Below, piece by piece: positions 28,942-41,324 of a DNA stretch of 64,000 nucleotides. Both the position numbers and the translations under genes were made by a program. The stretch's first letter is position 1. Each line of letters begins with the position of its first letter. The DNA lies in the NCBI RefSeq assembly GCF_010667575.1, contig NZ_JAABNT010000004.1, positions 186,001-250,000 on the forward strand, written 5' to 3'. The stretch is from Sulfitobacter sediminilitoris. GTDB lineage: Bacteria; Pseudomonadota; Alphaproteobacteria; Rhodobacterales; Rhodobacteraceae. The notes under the pieces are model-generated. The model was not told the origin of the DNA. It saw nothing but the letters and a program-made list of their open reading frames with translations, and made no database searches.

Positions 28942-29385
28942 ATGTTGGACAACCTACCCCGCGGCACGATCTGCATCGAAGACATCGAAATCGGCATGTC
29001 ACGCTATCTGCAAAAGGTAGTGACGGATGAGGATATCGAGATGTTTGCCCAGATCTCGACCGATCATAATCCTGTCCATCTCGATGATGATTATGCGCAG
29101 GACACGATCTTTCAGGGCCGTATCGCGCATGGCATGCTGACCGCTGGTCTGATCTCGGCCGTGATTGGTGAACAACTGCCCGGCCACGGCACCGTTTACA
29201 TGGGCCAGTCGCTCAAGTTTCTGGCCCCCGTGCGACCCGGCGATTTGGTCTATGCCGAAGTGAAAGTGACTGACATCGAATTCTCCAAGCGACGGGTGAA
29301 GATGGATTGCCATTGTTCCGTTGACGGCAAGAAAGTCCTGATCGGCGAGGCCACGGTGCTGGCCCCCTCGCGCAAGTTCGACTGA
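28942..29385 (+). CDS. MaoC family (R)-specific enoyl-CoA hydratase
   Basis: A 147-residue single hot-dog domain. The catalytic dyad region is ISTDHNPVHLDDDYA, followed by GRIAHGMLTAGLISAVIG. PhaJ-type members hydrate trans-2-enoyl-CoA to (R)-3-hydroxyacyl-CoA, linking beta-oxidation and polyester synthesis. GAGG lies seven bases before the ATG. A strong terminator follows, so it is the end of its unit. Confidence 0.88.
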   Translation: MLDNLPRGTICIEDIEIGMSRYLQKVVTDEDIEMFAQISTDHNPVHLDDDYAQDTIFQGRIAHGMLTAGLISAVIGEQLPGHGTVYMGQSLKFLAPVRPGDLVYAEVKVTDIEFSKRRVKMDCHCSVDGKKVLIGEATVLAPSRKFD

Positions 29386-29403
29386 TCCTTTTGAATTCCA
29401 GGC

Positions 29404-29433
29404 AAAGCGCGCGGTCTCTGGATCGCGCGCTTT
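29404..29433 (+). terminator. Rho-independent terminator after the MaoC gene
   Basis: A 10-base-pair stem AAAGCGCGCG / CGCGCGCTTT with a 10-base loop, continuing into TATTC. The U-rich tail overlaps the end of the stem. Confidence 0.75.
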
Positions 29434-29499
29434 TATTCTGATGCGACTGCCGCACGTTCGGTTCTTGTCTCTGCTTGCATCGCCCGCTACGCAAGGGCC

Positions 29500-30432
29500 A
29501 TGCTGATTATCCGGGATTACCAGTTTGTAAGTGCAGAAGATCGCGGTGCAACCGCCGCGATTGGCAACTTTGATGGCGTTCATCAGGGCCACCTGTCTGT
29601 CATCGAACTGGCCCGTTCAGCCGCACCCGATGCACCGCTTGGCGTGGTCACGTTTGAACCGCACCCGCGCGAATTCTTTGCGCCTGAAGCCCCACCCTTT
29701 CGATTAATGGGCCCAGAGGCGCGCGCGCACCGCCTGGAGAAAGTCGGCGTCAAGAAACTCTATGAGTTGAGTTTTAACAAAGGCCTCGCCTCTCTGACGC
29801 CCGAAGAATTCGCCCGCGATGTCATCAAAGACGGGCTTGGCTTGCGCCACGTCGTTGTTGGTGCAGATTTTTGTTTCGGCAAGAACCGCGCCGGAACCGC
29901 TGCAGACCTTCAGTCTTTTGGCAAGACTTACGGATTTGGCGTCACCATCGCACCCCTGATGGAAAAAGGCGCGCAAACCGTGTCCTCGACCGCCATCCGC
30001 GCTGCATTGAGTGCGGGCAATCCACGTCTGGCCGCAGAAATGCTCGGCCACTGGCACCGTATCGATGGCCCAGTCATCACCGGAGAGCAACGCGGTCGCG
30101 AACTAGGCTATCCGACAGCAAACATGTCCATCGACGGGCTGCACCAGCCCGCGTTCGGTGTCTACGCGGTGTTGGTGGATGTTTTGGACGGACCCCACAA
30201 AGGAAGCTATCATGGTGTAGCAAGCCTTGGCGTGCGGCCCATGTTCGGCGAGAACAAAGCAAATCTTGAGACATTCATCTTTGATTTCAAAGGCGACCTG
30301 TACGGTGCCAATCTCTCCGTGGCGCTGATTGAGCATCTGCGCGGAGAAGAAAAGTTCGACAGCCTTGAAGCGCTAATCAGCCAAATGGATGCCGACAGCG
30401 CAAAAGCCCGGACAGTATTGGCAAACCTATGA
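29500..30432 (+). CDS. ribF: Bifunctional riboflavin kinase / FAD synthetase
   Basis: Makes FMN and then FAD. The N-terminal adenylyltransferase has IGNFDGVHQGH and the late SSTAIRAALSAG; the C-terminal riboflavin kinase begins RGRELGYPTANM and includes GVASLGVRPMFG. The product is 310 residues. The stop overlaps ycgN as ATGA, so ribF, the cysteine-cluster protein and threonine aldolase form one tightly packed unit. Confidence 0.95.
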   Translation: MLIIRDYQFVSAEDRGATAAIGNFDGVHQGHLSVIELARSAAPDAPLGVVTFEPHPREFFAPEAPPFRLMGPEARAHRLEKVGVKKLYELSFNKGLASLTPEEFARDVIKDGLGLRHVVVGADFCFGKNRAGTAADLQSFGKTYGFGVTIAPLMEKGAQTVSSTAIRAALSAGNPRLAAEMLGHWHRIDGPVITGEQRGRELGYPTANMSIDGLHQPAFGVYAVLVDVLDGPHKGSYHGVASLGVRPMFGENKANLETFIFDFKGDLYGANLSVALIEHLRGEEKFDSLEALISQMDADSAKARTVLANL

Positions 30433-30899
30433 TCGATCCGATTTCACGCGGCGGCCTTAGCCCACGGTTTTGGGAAAAAAAGCCGCTGTCAAAGATGTCG
30501 CCCAAGGAATGGGAAGCTCTTTGCGATGGCTGCGGCAAATGCTGTCTGAATAAACTCGAAGACGAGGACACCGAAGAAGTCGTTCTCACACGCGTAGCCT
30601 GTCGCCTTCTGGATGATACGACCTGCCGCTGCACACACTACGAAAACCGTCACCAGTTTGTCCCGGACTGCATTGTGCTGAAGCCAGACAACCTTGACAG
30701 CCACGCCTATTGGATGCCGCAAACCTGCGCGTACCGGTTGCTGTGGCAGGGAAAAGACCTTCCGGACTGGCACCCCCTCATCACTGGGACCCCTGAAAGC
30801 GTGCATGACGCGGGCATCTCGGTTTGCGGTCAAACGGTCTCGGAATTCGACACCCCATTCGAGGAATGGGAAGACTACATCATTGAGGAGCCCGTGTGA
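30429..30899 (+). CDS. YcgN/UPF0260 cysteine cluster protein
   Basis: A 156-residue protein rich in conserved Cys: CDGCGKCCLNKLED, then ACRLLDDTTCRCTHY and DCIVL. This is the YcgN (UPF0260) family, probably metal-binding, of unknown function. It sits between ribF and threonine aldolase and overlaps each by about four bases, so the three genes are likely translated as a group. Confidence 0.88.
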   Translation: MIDPISRGGLSPRFWEKKPLSKMSPKEWEALCDGCGKCCLNKLEDEDTEEVVLTRVACRLLDDTTCRCTHYENRHQFVPDCIVLKPDNLDSHAYWMPQTCAYRLLWQGKDLPDWHPLITGTPESVHDAGISVCGQTVSEFDTPFEEWEDYIIEEPV

Positions 30900-31939
30900 T
30901 GTTTTTTGCTTCTGACAATTCCGGCCCCGCGCATCCATCCGTCATGAACCGGGTGGTCGCCGCCAACACCGGTCACCAGATGGCCTATGGCAATGACACG
31001 ATCATGGATGAGGTGCGCACGCGCATCCGCGAGGTCTTTGAAGCTCCCGAAGCGGCCGTCTACCTGGTGGCGACAGGCACAGCCGCCAATGTTCTGGCGT
31101 TGGCCTGTTATGTGCAGCCATGGCAAACCATCTATTGCTCCAAGGTTGCGCATATCGAAGTTGACGAGTGCAATGCGCCGGAATTCTACAGCGGTGGTGC
31201 AAAGCTGAAACTGATCGATACCGACAACAAAATGATGCCTGACGCACTGGAGGCGGCCATTCAGGGCACGCCGCGCGGTGATGTCCACTCAGCCCAACCG
31301 GGGGCGGTGTCGATCACACAGGTGACTGAACGCGGCTCGGTCCATTCACTCGAAGAGTTGCGCAACCTGACAGCCGTCGCCAAGCGACACGATCTCCCTG
31401 TTCACCTCGACGGCGCACGCTTTGCCAACGCAATGGTAGCCTTGGGTTGTTCAGCGGCTGACATGTCTTGGAAGTCAGGTGTGGACGTTGTCAGCTTTGG
31501 CGGCACCAAGAACGGATGCATGGGGGTCGAGGCCGTCGTTTTCTTTGATCCGGCCAAGGCGTGGGAGTTCGAGTTGCGCCGCAAGCGGGGCGCGCATCTG
31601 TTCTCGAAGCACCGCTTTCTGTCAGCGCAGATGGCTGGCTACCTTGAGGATGACACCTTCATCCAGATTGCCCGGCAGGCGAATGAGAATGCCACATATC
31701 TGGCCGCAGGGTTGAAGGCGGCCGGGGCAACGTTCCTGCATGAACCACAAGCGAACATGCTTTTCGTCAGCTTCCCGCGCCGGGTCCACCGGACTCTTGC
31801 GGCGGCTGGTGCACGCTATGAACGTCACGGCGGTATGGAAGGGCCGGACGACACACTGATCTCATCCCGACTGGTCTGCGACTGGTCAATCGGGCGCGAT
31901 CAAATCGACACCTTTCTGAGCCATTTCCAAGTCCCCTAG
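30899..31939 (+). CDS. ltaE: Low-specificity threonine aldolase
   Basis: A PLP fold-type I enzyme that cleaves L-threonine or L-allo-threonine to glycine and acetaldehyde. Key segments are VATGTAANVLAL (phosphate-binding), VHLDGARFANAM with the PLP Asp, and SFGGTKNG with the Schiff-base Lys. It has 346 residues from the ATG at 30899; a GTG one codon earlier is equally possible and overlaps the ycgN stop. Third gene of the ribF unit. Confidence 0.9.
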   Translation: MFFASDNSGPAHPSVMNRVVAANTGHQMAYGNDTIMDEVRTRIREVFEAPEAAVYLVATGTAANVLALACYVQPWQTIYCSKVAHIEVDECNAPEFYSGGAKLKLIDTDNKMMPDALEAAIQGTPRGDVHSAQPGAVSITQVTERGSVHSLEELRNLTAVAKRHDLPVHLDGARFANAMVALGCSAADMSWKSGVDVVSFGGTKNGCMGVEAVVFFDPAKAWEFELRRKRGAHLFSKHRFLSAQMAGYLEDDTFIQIARQANENATYLAAGLKAAGATFLHEPQANMLFVSFPRRVHRTLAAAGARYERHGGMEGPDDTLISSRLVCDWSIGRDQIDTFLSHFQVP

Positions 31940-31975
31940 ACGCATCAACCTCAACCAAGTTGACGGTCCCTTTGA

Positions 31976-32746
31976 TCAGCTCCGCGCCAGCAAATCGCGC
32001 AGGACTTCCGCAACCGCGTCGGGATGGGAAATCGGGGCCATATGCCCTGCCCCTGCGATCACAGATTGCACCGCATTCGGCATTCGGGCTGTCAGACCGT
32101 CGTTCTTCGCGCTGATCGCCGGGTGCGCATGTTCGCCACGCATGACAACAGTTGGAATCGTGCAGGCATCCAGTGCTCCGGGTTCAAGCAAACCAGCGGT
32201 ATCATCGTACAAGAAGGCATGCGTGTCCGGCACAACATGAATGGCGCGTACCATCGCCGCACGATTACGCTCGGGCATATCATCCCATTTCGGGGCCTCC
32301 GCACTCCACATGCGGTTAAACGTGCGTGCGGCTGTCTCGCGGTCTCCCACGTCTATCGCATCGCGAAAGGGCTTCGCGTCAACGTCATGTTGCGCCAAGG
32401 TTTCCGGCGCGTCCTGCATTGCGACGGCGAAAAAGACCGGCTCGATCACCGTCAGACTGCGCACCCGTTAAGGATGGGCCACGGCCAGCCGCAGAGCGGT
32501 CACCGCGCCGAAGGAATGGCCAATCACATCCATCGGCGTCTCGTCCATTACAGCGAGCGTCCCGGCATAGACCGTATCGCTGAAATCGCTCACCTCGTCC
32601 CAATCGGCGCTCCGGCCGTGGCTGGGCATGTCAGGCGCAAGCATGGTCAGTTCCGGCAACGCGTTGGAAAGCCCCTTCCACGCGCCACCAAATGCCATCG
32701 TGCAATGCAGCGCCAATGCGCGCCTGTCGCCCTTGCCCAGCGTCAT
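31976..32746 (-). pseudogene. Alpha/beta hydrolase interrupted by one in-frame stop
   Basis: A typical alpha/beta hydrolase reading in one frame. The first half has LALHCTMAFGGAW, the cap-side DMPSHGRSADWD and nucleophile elbow VIGHSFGAVTA. The second half starts RVRSLTVIEPV and contains the late VIAGAGHMAPISHPDAVAEVL with the catalytic His. They are separated only by a TAA codon (plus-strand TTA, 32468-32470) where relatives usually have Glu (AHPERV). A single G-to-T change from GAA explains it. Upstream it abuts the isomerase gene; a GTG start at 32779 is an alternative. Confidence 0.8.
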
Positions 32747-32775
32747 CACATTGGGGTTAAACCCCCTTTGTGGCC

Positions 32776-33372
32776 TCACAATTCACCCGCCAGATACAGA
32801 TCGATGTCGGCGATCCGGTCCTGCCCCCAGAACCGCTGATCATCGACGAAATAGAAGGGCGCACCAAAGACGCCGCGCTCGACCGCCTCTTCAAGATTGG
32901 CCGCATAGGTTTCCGCACCGATCAGCAAACCGCTGTCCGCCAAACCCGGATCGAACCCGGCTTCCTCAAGACACGCGCGGATCACGTCATCCTGCGCAAT
33001 ATCTTTCTCGTCAGCCCAGACGGAGCGAAAGATGGCATGCGCCAGCTTGCCCAGGTCCCCGCCACCGGCGTTCTGCGCGGCAATGAACGCATAGGCCGCA
33101 GGGGCCCCATTGGTGGGCCAATGTGCAGGCTGAAGGTTGAACTTCATACCCAGTTTCCTTGCCTGCCGGGGAAGTTCCTGTGCGCGGTATTCCTGCCGGC
33201 TGGGATGGCGGTCCTTGGGTGGCGTGCCCCCCGTGCGCGAGAATGCAGCAATGATGTCGAAGGGTTTGTAGTTGATGGTCGCACCATGCTTGGCGGCGAC
33301 TTCCTCCAACCGTAACCCGGCCAGGTAGCAATACGGCGATAGTGTCGCGAAAAAGTAGTCGATCTGGGCCAT
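32776..33372 (-). CDS. 2-hydroxychromene-2-carboxylate isomerase family protein
   Basis: A 198-residue thioredoxin-fold (DsbA/GST-kappa) protein. It begins [21 protein letters not shown] and ends with [23 protein letters not shown], the typical cis-Pro and C-terminal helix region. The founding member is a glutathione-dependent isomerase in naphthalene breakdown, but most bacterial homologues have unknown substrates. Its stop overlaps the GTG of the broken hydrolase, so they were probably one transcript. Confidence 0.85.
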   Translation of the reverse strand: MAQIDYFFATLSPYCYLAGLRLEEVAAKHGATINYKPFDIIAAFSRTGGTPPKDRHPSRQEYRAQELPRQARKLGMKFNLQPAHWPTNGAPAAYAFIAAQNAGGGDLGKLAHAIFRSVWADEKDIAQDDVIRACLEEAGFDPGLADSGLLIGAETYAANLEEAVERGVFGAPFYFVDDQRFWGQDRIADIDLYLAGEL

Positions 33373-33466
33373 TTGGACCTCCCTGTCTTTGCCGCACCGT
33401 AGACCCGTGTTAAGCGAGGTTCAACGTCACGAATCTGTCATATACCGCTGCCACGGAGCCTCCCCC

Positions 33467-34486
33467 ATGCCGCAAACATCCGAGCCGAAGCTGATCTCCG
33501 GCAACGCCAACATGCCCTTGGCCAAAGCAATCGCCCGGCGCATGTCGCTGCATCGGGGCGTCAACGTCGGGTTGGTAGACACGCGGGTCGAACGGTTCAA
33601 CGATGGCGAAATCTTTGTCGAGGTGTTCGAGAACGTGCGCGGTGAGGATATGTTCATCATCCAATCCACGTCGAACCCCGCGAACGACAATCTGATGGAA
33701 CTGCTGATCATGGCCGACGCATTGCGTCGGTCTTCTGCATCACGGGTTACTGCAGTGCTGCCCTACTTCGGCTACGCACGTCAGGACCGCCGCACCAAGG
33801 CACGCACGCCGATCACGGCCAAGCTGGTTGCCAACATGCTGGTGGGCACCGGGATCGAGCGGGTTCTGACGATGGACCTGCACGCTGCACAAATTCAGGG
33901 TTTCTTCGATATCCCCGTGGATAACCTTTATGCCTCCCCCGTCTTCGCGCTGGATATCAAGAGCCATTTCAAGGACCGGATGGGCGACCTTATGGTTGTC
34001 TCTCCCGACGTCGGTGGCGTGGCCCGCGCTCGCGAACTGGCGAAACGGATCAACTCGCCCCTGGCGATCGTGGACAAGCGCCGCGAAAAGCCGGGCGAAG
34101 TCGCCGAAATGACCGTGATCGGGGACGTGACGGACAAGACCTGTCTGATCGTCGACGACATCTGCGATACGGCAGGCACGCTGTGCAAGGCGGCCGAAGT
34201 CTTGCTGGAAAACGGCGCGAAGGAAGTTCACTCCTACATCACGCACGGCGTCATGTCTGGCCCCGCAGTGGACCGGGTTACAAAGTCCGTGATGAAATCG
34301 CTGGTGATCACAGACAGCATCGCCCCCACTGACGCGATCAAGAATGCGCCAAACATTCGTATCGTGCCGACCGCGCCGATGTTTGCGCAGGCAATCCTGA
34401 ACATCTGGAACGGGACAAGCGTGTCGTCGCTATTTGAAGCAGACACGCTTGAGCCGATTTACGATGGGATGTATCGCGTTTCGTAA
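33467..34486 (+). CDS. prs: Ribose-phosphate pyrophosphokinase
   Basis: Makes PRPP from ribose 5-phosphate and ATP; feeds purine, pyrimidine, NAD, His and Trp synthesis. Motifs: [11 protein letters not shown], the ATP site [21 protein letters not shown], and the PRPP loop [12 protein letters not shown]. It has 339 residues from the ATG at 33467; upstream codons in the same frame are not family-like. It is a single-gene unit, divergent from the isomerase gene. Confidence 0.96.
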   Translation: MPQTSEPKLISGNANMPLAKAIARRMSLHRGVNVGLVDTRVERFNDGEIFVEVFENVRGEDMFIIQSTSNPANDNLMELLIMADALRRSSASRVTAVLPYFGYARQDRRTKARTPITAKLVANMLVGTGIERVLTMDLHAAQIQGFFDIPVDNLYASPVFALDIKSHFKDRMGDLMVVSPDVGGVARARELAKRINSPLAIVDKRREKPGEVAEMTVIGDVTDKTCLIVDDICDTAGTLCKAAEVLLENGAKEVHSYITHGVMSGPAVDRVTKSVMKSLVITDSIAPTDAIKNAPNIRIVPTAPMFAQAILNIWNGTSVSSLFEADTLEPIYDGMYRVS

Positions 34487-34501
34487 GGTCGGCTGTGCGG
34501 A

Positions 34502-34516
34502 CAAAGCGACGCTTTG
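34502..34516. repeat. Short palindrome after prs
   Basis: CAAAGCG and CGCTTTG flank a single A, 16 bases after the prs stop. It may help terminate prs, but no T run follows. Confidence 0.3.
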
Positions 34517-34576
34517 CCGATCACCTGTGATCAACCAAACAAGACGCAGCAAGTCAGCTAGAGCAAGGAATAGATT

Positions 34577-35041
34577 GTGGCCGAAATACCAATCAGGTCA
34601 TTCATTGCATCGCTCGTCGCTGTTCGAGAAACTCAAGTACGGCATGAGGTTCTACTACTAAAGCGAACACAGACTTTGTTAGGTGAGTGGTGTCAGGTCG
34701 CGGGTAGCATTGAGGAGGGTGAAACAGCTTGGCAAACAGCTTTACGTGAACTCGATGAAGAGACTGGTTTAAAGCCTTACGCTTTGTATTCGGCTGATAC
34801 CTGCGAGCAATTCTACGAAGCGGATCGTGATGCGATAACCATTGCTCCAGTCTTTGTCGCGTTCATCGACAACACCGCCGAGGTCTTACTCAATCATGAG
34901 CACAGCGCATTTCGGTGGGTCAGTTTTGAGGAAGCTGCCGAACTCGTAGCATTTGGCGGTCAGCGACGTGTCCTTCGCTGGATTGAAGAAGAATTCATCG
35001 AAAGAACTCCAAGCAAACACCTCTTGATTGACTTCAGTTAA
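34577..35041 (+). CDS. Nudix hydrolase, possibly acquired
   Basis: A 154-residue Nudix enzyme. The box is complete: GSIEEGETAWQTALRELDEETGL. The beginning, IPIRSFIASLVAVRE, and middle, AVLLNHEHSAFRWVSFEEA, resemble NudB-like dihydroneopterin triphosphatases, but the substrate is uncertain. It starts at GTG 34577 with AAGGA upstream. It is clearly less GC-rich than its neighbours, with more A/T third positions, which suggests horizontal transfer. No mobile-element scar is visible. Confidence 0.78.
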   Translation: MAEIPIRSFIASLVAVRETQVRHEVLLLKRTQTLLGEWCQVAGSIEEGETAWQTALRELDEETGLKPYALYSADTCEQFYEADRDAITIAPVFVAFIDNTAEVLLNHEHSAFRWVSFEEAAELVAFGGQRRVLRWIEEEFIERTPSKHLLIDFS

Positions 35042-35101
35042 GGTTGGCGACCCTTTTAAGTTTGGGCTCCAACCAGACGCTCAACCACGAGTTCACCCTC
35101 T

Positions 35102-35452
35102 CTACAGTACATCCCAATCATCCAGTTCGGACATTTCGCCGATTGCCATCCATGCAATCCGTATCCGTGCAACGCGGGTGTCACCCCACGTGCGAAACAC
35201 CATGTCAAAGCCAGACTTGGTCACAGACTCAGCAGCGATGTCCGCCCGCATGATCGTCGTGGCATCCAGATCCCAAAGGGACGGCGATAACTGGACCGTC
35301 GGGGGCTTTTTGTACTTCTCCGAAAACTTGATATGACGCCGGCGCTCGCGCTGGCCACGGCCGGTCCACATTTCGCCACCGTCTTCGTAATCCGTAAAAA
35401 GGATCACATCGCCACTGTCGACACCCACGGTATGGCTTCTGAGTTTCTGCAT
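35102..35452 (-). CDS. H-type lectin domain protein
   Basis: A 116-residue protein whose last 70 residues match the H-type lectin fold pattern: IKFSEKYKKPPTVQLSPSLWDLD, then SVTKSGFDMVFRTWGDTRVARIRIAWMAIG. This fold binds galactose-type sugars in snail agglutinin and discoidin. There is no signal peptide; the N terminus starts MQKLRSHTVGVDSGD. It is a stand-alone gene downstream of a secreted hypothetical protein. Sugar binding is inferred from the fold only. Confidence 0.7.
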   Translation of the reverse strand: MQKLRSHTVGVDSGDVILFTDYEDGGEMWTGRGQRERRRHIKFSEKYKKPPTVQLSPSLWDLDATTIMRADIAAESVTKSGFDMVFRTWGDTRVARIRIAWMAIGEMSELDDWDVL

Positions 35453-35563
35453 GTCAGAGAAAGGCGCCCTTGTTCAATTCGCATAGTGGCTTGGGGAATA
35501 GCCGACGCAGCCGCACCAGAAAAGGGGGACCTGCGCAGAAACACAGGGGGATTTGATGTTCTT

Positions 35564-35923
35564 TCAAAGGTTCGACTTGATCCCGCGGTCGCGACCAAAG
35601 GCACGACAATAGCCTGTCCAATCCCGAAATTCCTCGCTCAGGAAGAACGAAGGGCCCTTGGCTTCCCAGTTTTCCGTCTTTGCATCAATCTTATCCCACA
35701 TGACGTCAGAACTGACCGGGCGACCTTCTGAATGAGACTGTTCAACAGCCGCAGCCGCCCATGTCCGTGCGGCATGCATAAGCTTGTCGGAATTCTCATC
35801 TGATTGCACCCATTGCGCCGCATTCTGAAATAGTGCGGCACAGTCCGCCATGCTTTCACTGTAAGGCTGCGCAATAGCCGTCAGAGGCGTCACAAGCGCG
35901 GCTGCCAAAACCAGCTTTTTCAT
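35564..35923 (-). CDS. Secreted protein of unknown function
   Basis: A 119-residue protein with a clear Sec signal peptide, MKKLVLAAALVTPLTAIAQ. Two Cys in the mature part (SMADCAALF and WTGYCRAFG) may form one disulfide. Conserved-looking blocks are AARTWAAAAVEQSHSE and FFLSEEFRDWTGYC. I do not recognise the family. I start at 35923, where the signal peptide begins, rather than the longer frame at 35944. Confidence 0.65.
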   Translation of the reverse strand: MKKLVLAAALVTPLTAIAQPYSESMADCAALFQNAAQWVQSDENSDKLMHAARTWAAAAVEQSHSEGRPVSSDVMWDKIDAKTENWEAKGPSFFLSEEFRDWTGYCRAFGRDRGIKSNL

Positions 35924-36028
35924 CTCTGTTTCTCCCGATTTCACATTCAGGCACAGATCTTATTCGAGACCGCTGTTCGGATTTGGACGTAAAAGAGGCA
36001 ATTATCGTTCAGGTCCCCTCCAAAGACG

Positions 36029-36055
36029 AAAGGCCCCGCACACTGCGGGGCCTTT
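36029..36055 (-). terminator. Terminator of the F1 ATP synthase operon
   Basis: A perfect 12-base-pair stem AAAGGCCCCGCA / TGCGGGGCCTTT with a 3-base loop, 22 bases beyond the atpC stop on the minus strand. Confidence 0.8.
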
Positions 36056-36076
36056 CAAAACTTGCTTGAGATAGGA

Positions 36077-36514
36077 TCAGAGGTTCGGGGACTGTGGGTC
36101 CAAACCGATGTGCGTACCCATGGCCACCATGTCCGAAAGCATCTTGGCTGCATCATCCACCGGGCCCGGCTCATTTTCAAAAGCCTCTTTCGCCTGCGCA
36201 TAGGTATGTTGCGCCTCTTGCATCATCTCGTCGAGATGCGCCTGGGTCATATCACCCTTGGGCAGCGCACGCTCGGCCAGAACGGAAACGCCGTCGCTTC
36301 TGATCTCGGCAAAGCCGCCTGTCACGACATAGTCCTCGGTCCCTTCGGGTCCTTCGACCGTCAGAACACCGGGACGCAGAGTGGTGATGGTGGGGGCATG
36401 CCCCTCCATCGCCGTCATGTCACCGTCAGCGCCGGGGATCTGGACGGATGTGACCTGCATCGAGGCCAGCCGCCGCTCGGGCGACACCAGATCGAATTGC
36501 ATCGTGTCTGCCAT
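36077..36514 (-). CDS. atpC: ATP synthase F1 epsilon subunit
   Basis: A 145-residue central-stalk subunit that couples rotor to catalysis and can inhibit ATP hydrolysis. The N-terminal beta-sandwich starts [24 protein letters not shown] and includes [19 protein letters not shown]. The C-terminal helices are short. Last gene of atpHAGDC, 14 bases after atpD. Confidence 0.93.
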   Translation of the reverse strand: MADTMQFDLVSPERRLASMQVTSVQIPGADGDMTAMEGHAPTITTLRPGVLTVEGPEGTEDYVVTGGFAEIRSDGVSVLAERALPKGDMTQAHLDEMMQEAQHTYAQAKEAFENEPGPVDDAAKMLSDMVAMGTHIGLDPQSPNL

Positions 36515-36528
36515 TGCTCAAGGCTCCC

Positions 36529-38851
<2,323 letters not shown>

Positions 38852-38865
38852 TGGGCTATCTCCCC

Positions 38866-40404
38866 TTAAACGTGGTCAGCGGCGTATGAATCGAGCGCTG
38901 CTTTGATCTTGTCTTCCAGCTCGTCCTTCACCTTGCGATCGTTGTTGGTGATGTCCTTGAGCAGGTCCGCATGCTTGGAACGCAGGTGGTTCAGCAGGCC
39001 TTGCTCCCATGCACCAACCGCAGACACCTCAAGCTTGTCGAGGTAGCCGTGCGTACCTGCGTAGATGACGCAGACGATCTCGGCGTTGGACAGCGGCGAA
39101 TACTGCGGCTGCTTCATCAGCTCGGTCAGACGGGCACCACGGTTCAGCAGCTGCTGAGTGGCGGCGTCAAGGTCAGAACCGAACTGTGCGAAGGCAGCCA
39201 TCTCGCGGTACTGGGCAAGCGACAGCTTCACCGGACCGGCGACCGAGGACATCGCCTTGGTCTGGGCCGAGGAGCCCACGCGCGAAACCGACAGACCGGT
39301 GTTCACAGCAGGACGGATACCCTGATAGAAAAGTTCGGTCTCAAGGAAGATCTGACCGTCGGTGATCGAAATCACGTTTGTCGGAATAAACGCCGAAACG
39401 TCACCACCCTGTGTTTCGATCACGGGCAGCGCTGTCAGCGAACCCGAGCCAAACTCTTCGCTCAGCTTCGCGGAACGCTCAAGCAGGCGGGAGTGCAGAT
39501 AGAAAACGTCACCAGGATAGGCTTCGCGGCCTGGTGGGCGGCGCAGCAGCAGGGACATCTGACGATAGGAAACCGCCTGCTTGGAAAGGTCATCATAGAT
39601 GATCAGCGCGTGACGGCCGTTGTCGCGGAAGTACTCGGCCATCGCTGTCGCGGCGTAGGGCGCGAGGAACTGCATCGGCGCTGGCTCAGACGCAGTAGCG
39701 GCCACAATGATTGAGTAATCAATGGCACCGGATTCTTCGAGCTTCTTAACCAGCTGCGCAACAGTGGAGCGCTTCTGGCCGATCGCAACGTACACACAGT
39801 ACATTTTCTTGCTTTCGTCACCGTCAGCGGCCTCGTTCACCTGCTGCTGATTCAGCATCGCGTCAAGCGCAACGGCGGTTTTACCTGTCTGGCGGTCACC
39901 AATGATCAACTCTCGCTGACCACGACCGATAGGGATCATCGCATCCACGGACTTCAGGCCGGTTGCCATCGGCTCGTGCACGGACTTGCGGGGGATAATG
40001 CCCGGCGCCTTAACATCGGCGATGCCACGCTCTGTTGAATTGATCGGGCCTTTGCCATCAATCGGGTTACCCAGACCGTCAACAACACGACCCAGCAGCG
40101 CATCACCGATTGGCACGTCCACGATGGAGTTGGTGCGCTTGACGGTGTCACCTTCTTTGATGTCGCGGTCGTTACCGAAGATAACAACACCAACGTTGTC
40201 CGCTTCAAGGTTCAGGGCCATGCCCTGAATACCACCGGGGAATTCGACCATTTCACCGGCCTGAACGTTGTCCAGACCGTAAACGCGGGCAATACCGTCA
40301 CCGACGGAGAGCACACGGCCAACTTCGGCCACTTCAGCTTCTTGACCGAAATTCTTGATCTGGTCCTTCAGGATCGCAGAAATCTCTGCAGCTTGGATAC
40401 CCAT
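38866..40404 (-). CDS. atpA: ATP synthase F1 alpha subunit
   Basis: The non-catalytic nucleotide-binding subunit of F1, 512 residues. It begins [16 protein letters not shown], and the P-loop is [13 protein letters not shown]. The late [17 protein letters not shown] motif is intact. It directly abuts atpH: the atpH stop and the atpA start codon are adjacent. Confidence 0.98.
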   Translation of the reverse strand: MGIQAAEISAILKDQIKNFGQEAEVAEVGRVLSVGDGIARVYGLDNVQAGEMVEFPGGIQGMALNLEADNVGVVIFGNDRDIKEGDTVKRTNSIVDVPIGDALLGRVVDGLGNPIDGKGPINSTERGIADVKAPGIIPRKSVHEPMATGLKSVDAMIPIGRGQRELIIGDRQTGKTAVALDAMLNQQQVNEAADGDESKKMYCVYVAIGQKRSTVAQLVKKLEESGAIDYSIIVAATASEPAPMQFLAPYAATAMAEYFRDNGRHALIIYDDLSKQAVSYRQMSLLLRRPPGREAYPGDVFYLHSRLLERSAKLSEEFGSGSLTALPVIETQGGDVSAFIPTNVISITDGQIFLETELFYQGIRPAVNTGLSVSRVGSSAQTKAMSSVAGPVKLSLAQYREMAAFAQFGSDLDAATQQLLNRGARLTELMKQPQYSPLSNAEIVCVIYAGTHGYLDKLEVSAVGAWEQGLLNHLRSKHADLLKDITNNDRKVKDELEDKIKAALDSYAADHV

Positions 40405-40971
40405 TTATCCGACCTCTTTCATTGCATTCTGGAGGGAATTGAGCTTCGAGCGGATCGACGTGTCGATCATCTTGGAGCCCACTTTGACGATAAGACCGCC
40501 GATGAGAGATTCATCAACGGTCGTTTGAAGCGATACGGTTTTGCCGGTGGTCGCCTTGAGCGACTTGGCAAGCTTGTCTGATTGCGCCTTGGTCAGCGCT
40601 TTGGCGGACGTAACCTCTGCGGTGACCTCGCCCTTGTCTTCGGCGATTTTCTCGCGAAGGGTTTTCACCAGTTGCGGCAGCACGAACAGGCGGCGCTTGG
40701 AGGCCATCAGTGACAGCGTGTTCGCCATCGTTGGCGACAGCTTCATCTTCTTGGCCAGCGCATCGACGGCGTTGCCCTGCTGCTCACGGGTGTAGATCGG
40801 CGAATGGATCAGGTTGCGGAAATCTTCGCTGTCGCTCAATGCGCCCTGCAGGGCGTCTAGATCGGTTTCGATGTCTTTGACCTTCGAGGCCTCTTTGGCC
40901 AGTTCAAAAACAGCAGATGCGTAGCGGTGTGCGATGCCGGTGGATATCGAAGCAGTTTCGGACACGTCCAT
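40405..40971 (-). CDS. atpH: ATP synthase F1 delta subunit
   Basis: The peripheral-stalk subunit that holds F1 to F0, 188 residues. Family features: [16 protein letters not shown] at the start and [23 protein letters not shown] at the end. First gene of atpHAGDC. The start is the ATG at 40971. Confidence 0.95.
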   Translation of the reverse strand: MDVSETASISTGIAHRYASAVFELAKEASKVKDIETDLDALQGALSDSEDFRNLIHSPIYTREQQGNAVDALAKKMKLSPTMANTLSLMASKRRLFVLPQLVKTLREKIAEDKGEVTAEVTSAKALTKAQSDKLAKSLKATTGKTVSLQTTVDESLIGGLIVKVGSKMIDTSIRSKLNSLQNAMKEVG

Positions 40972-41324
40972 CCTCTCGTTCAGTCAGGCCGGACATACGC
41001 GAAGAAGTCGCGTCACCGGATCGTTGGCGCGGCTTGAAATGGTTCAAGACGTCTAAATCAGGGGCCATGTAGCAGAGGGTTTGCCGCACCGCAACACAGT
41101 AACGTGCGGTGATGTGACCCCCGACCCCTTTATTTACTGCCGTTAGCGCAAGCGGCCTGCCCCCACATCAAATGTGGCGCTGCGGACCAGATATTCGAAA
41201 CAATAATCCGATTCTTGCCTCGCTGTCGCCGCGTTTCGCCTCACTGGTGTCAGAATTCTCAGCGAGACAGATAAAAATTGATTCAACCGGCCTGCGCACT
41301 GTGGGCTGCCATACGAGGATGAGC
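40972..41324. other. Divergent upstream region of atpH and the acidic-protein gene
   Basis: A 350-base stretch with no gene that I support. It holds a possible atp promoter (annotated), an inverted repeat CACCGCA / TGCGGTG (41087-41111) and a smaller one CCACAT / ATGTGG (41163-41177). An in-frame upstream extension of the acidic-protein gene from 41172 is not hydrophobic or conserved in appearance. Confidence 0.5.
41067..41094 (-). promoter_or_regulatory. Possible atpHAGDC promoter
   Basis: On the minus strand, TTGCGG (41089-41094) and CTACAT (41067-41072) are separated by 16 bases, about 100 bases before atpH. The first hexamer overlaps one arm of an inverted repeat. The match is only moderate. 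Confidence 0.35.
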
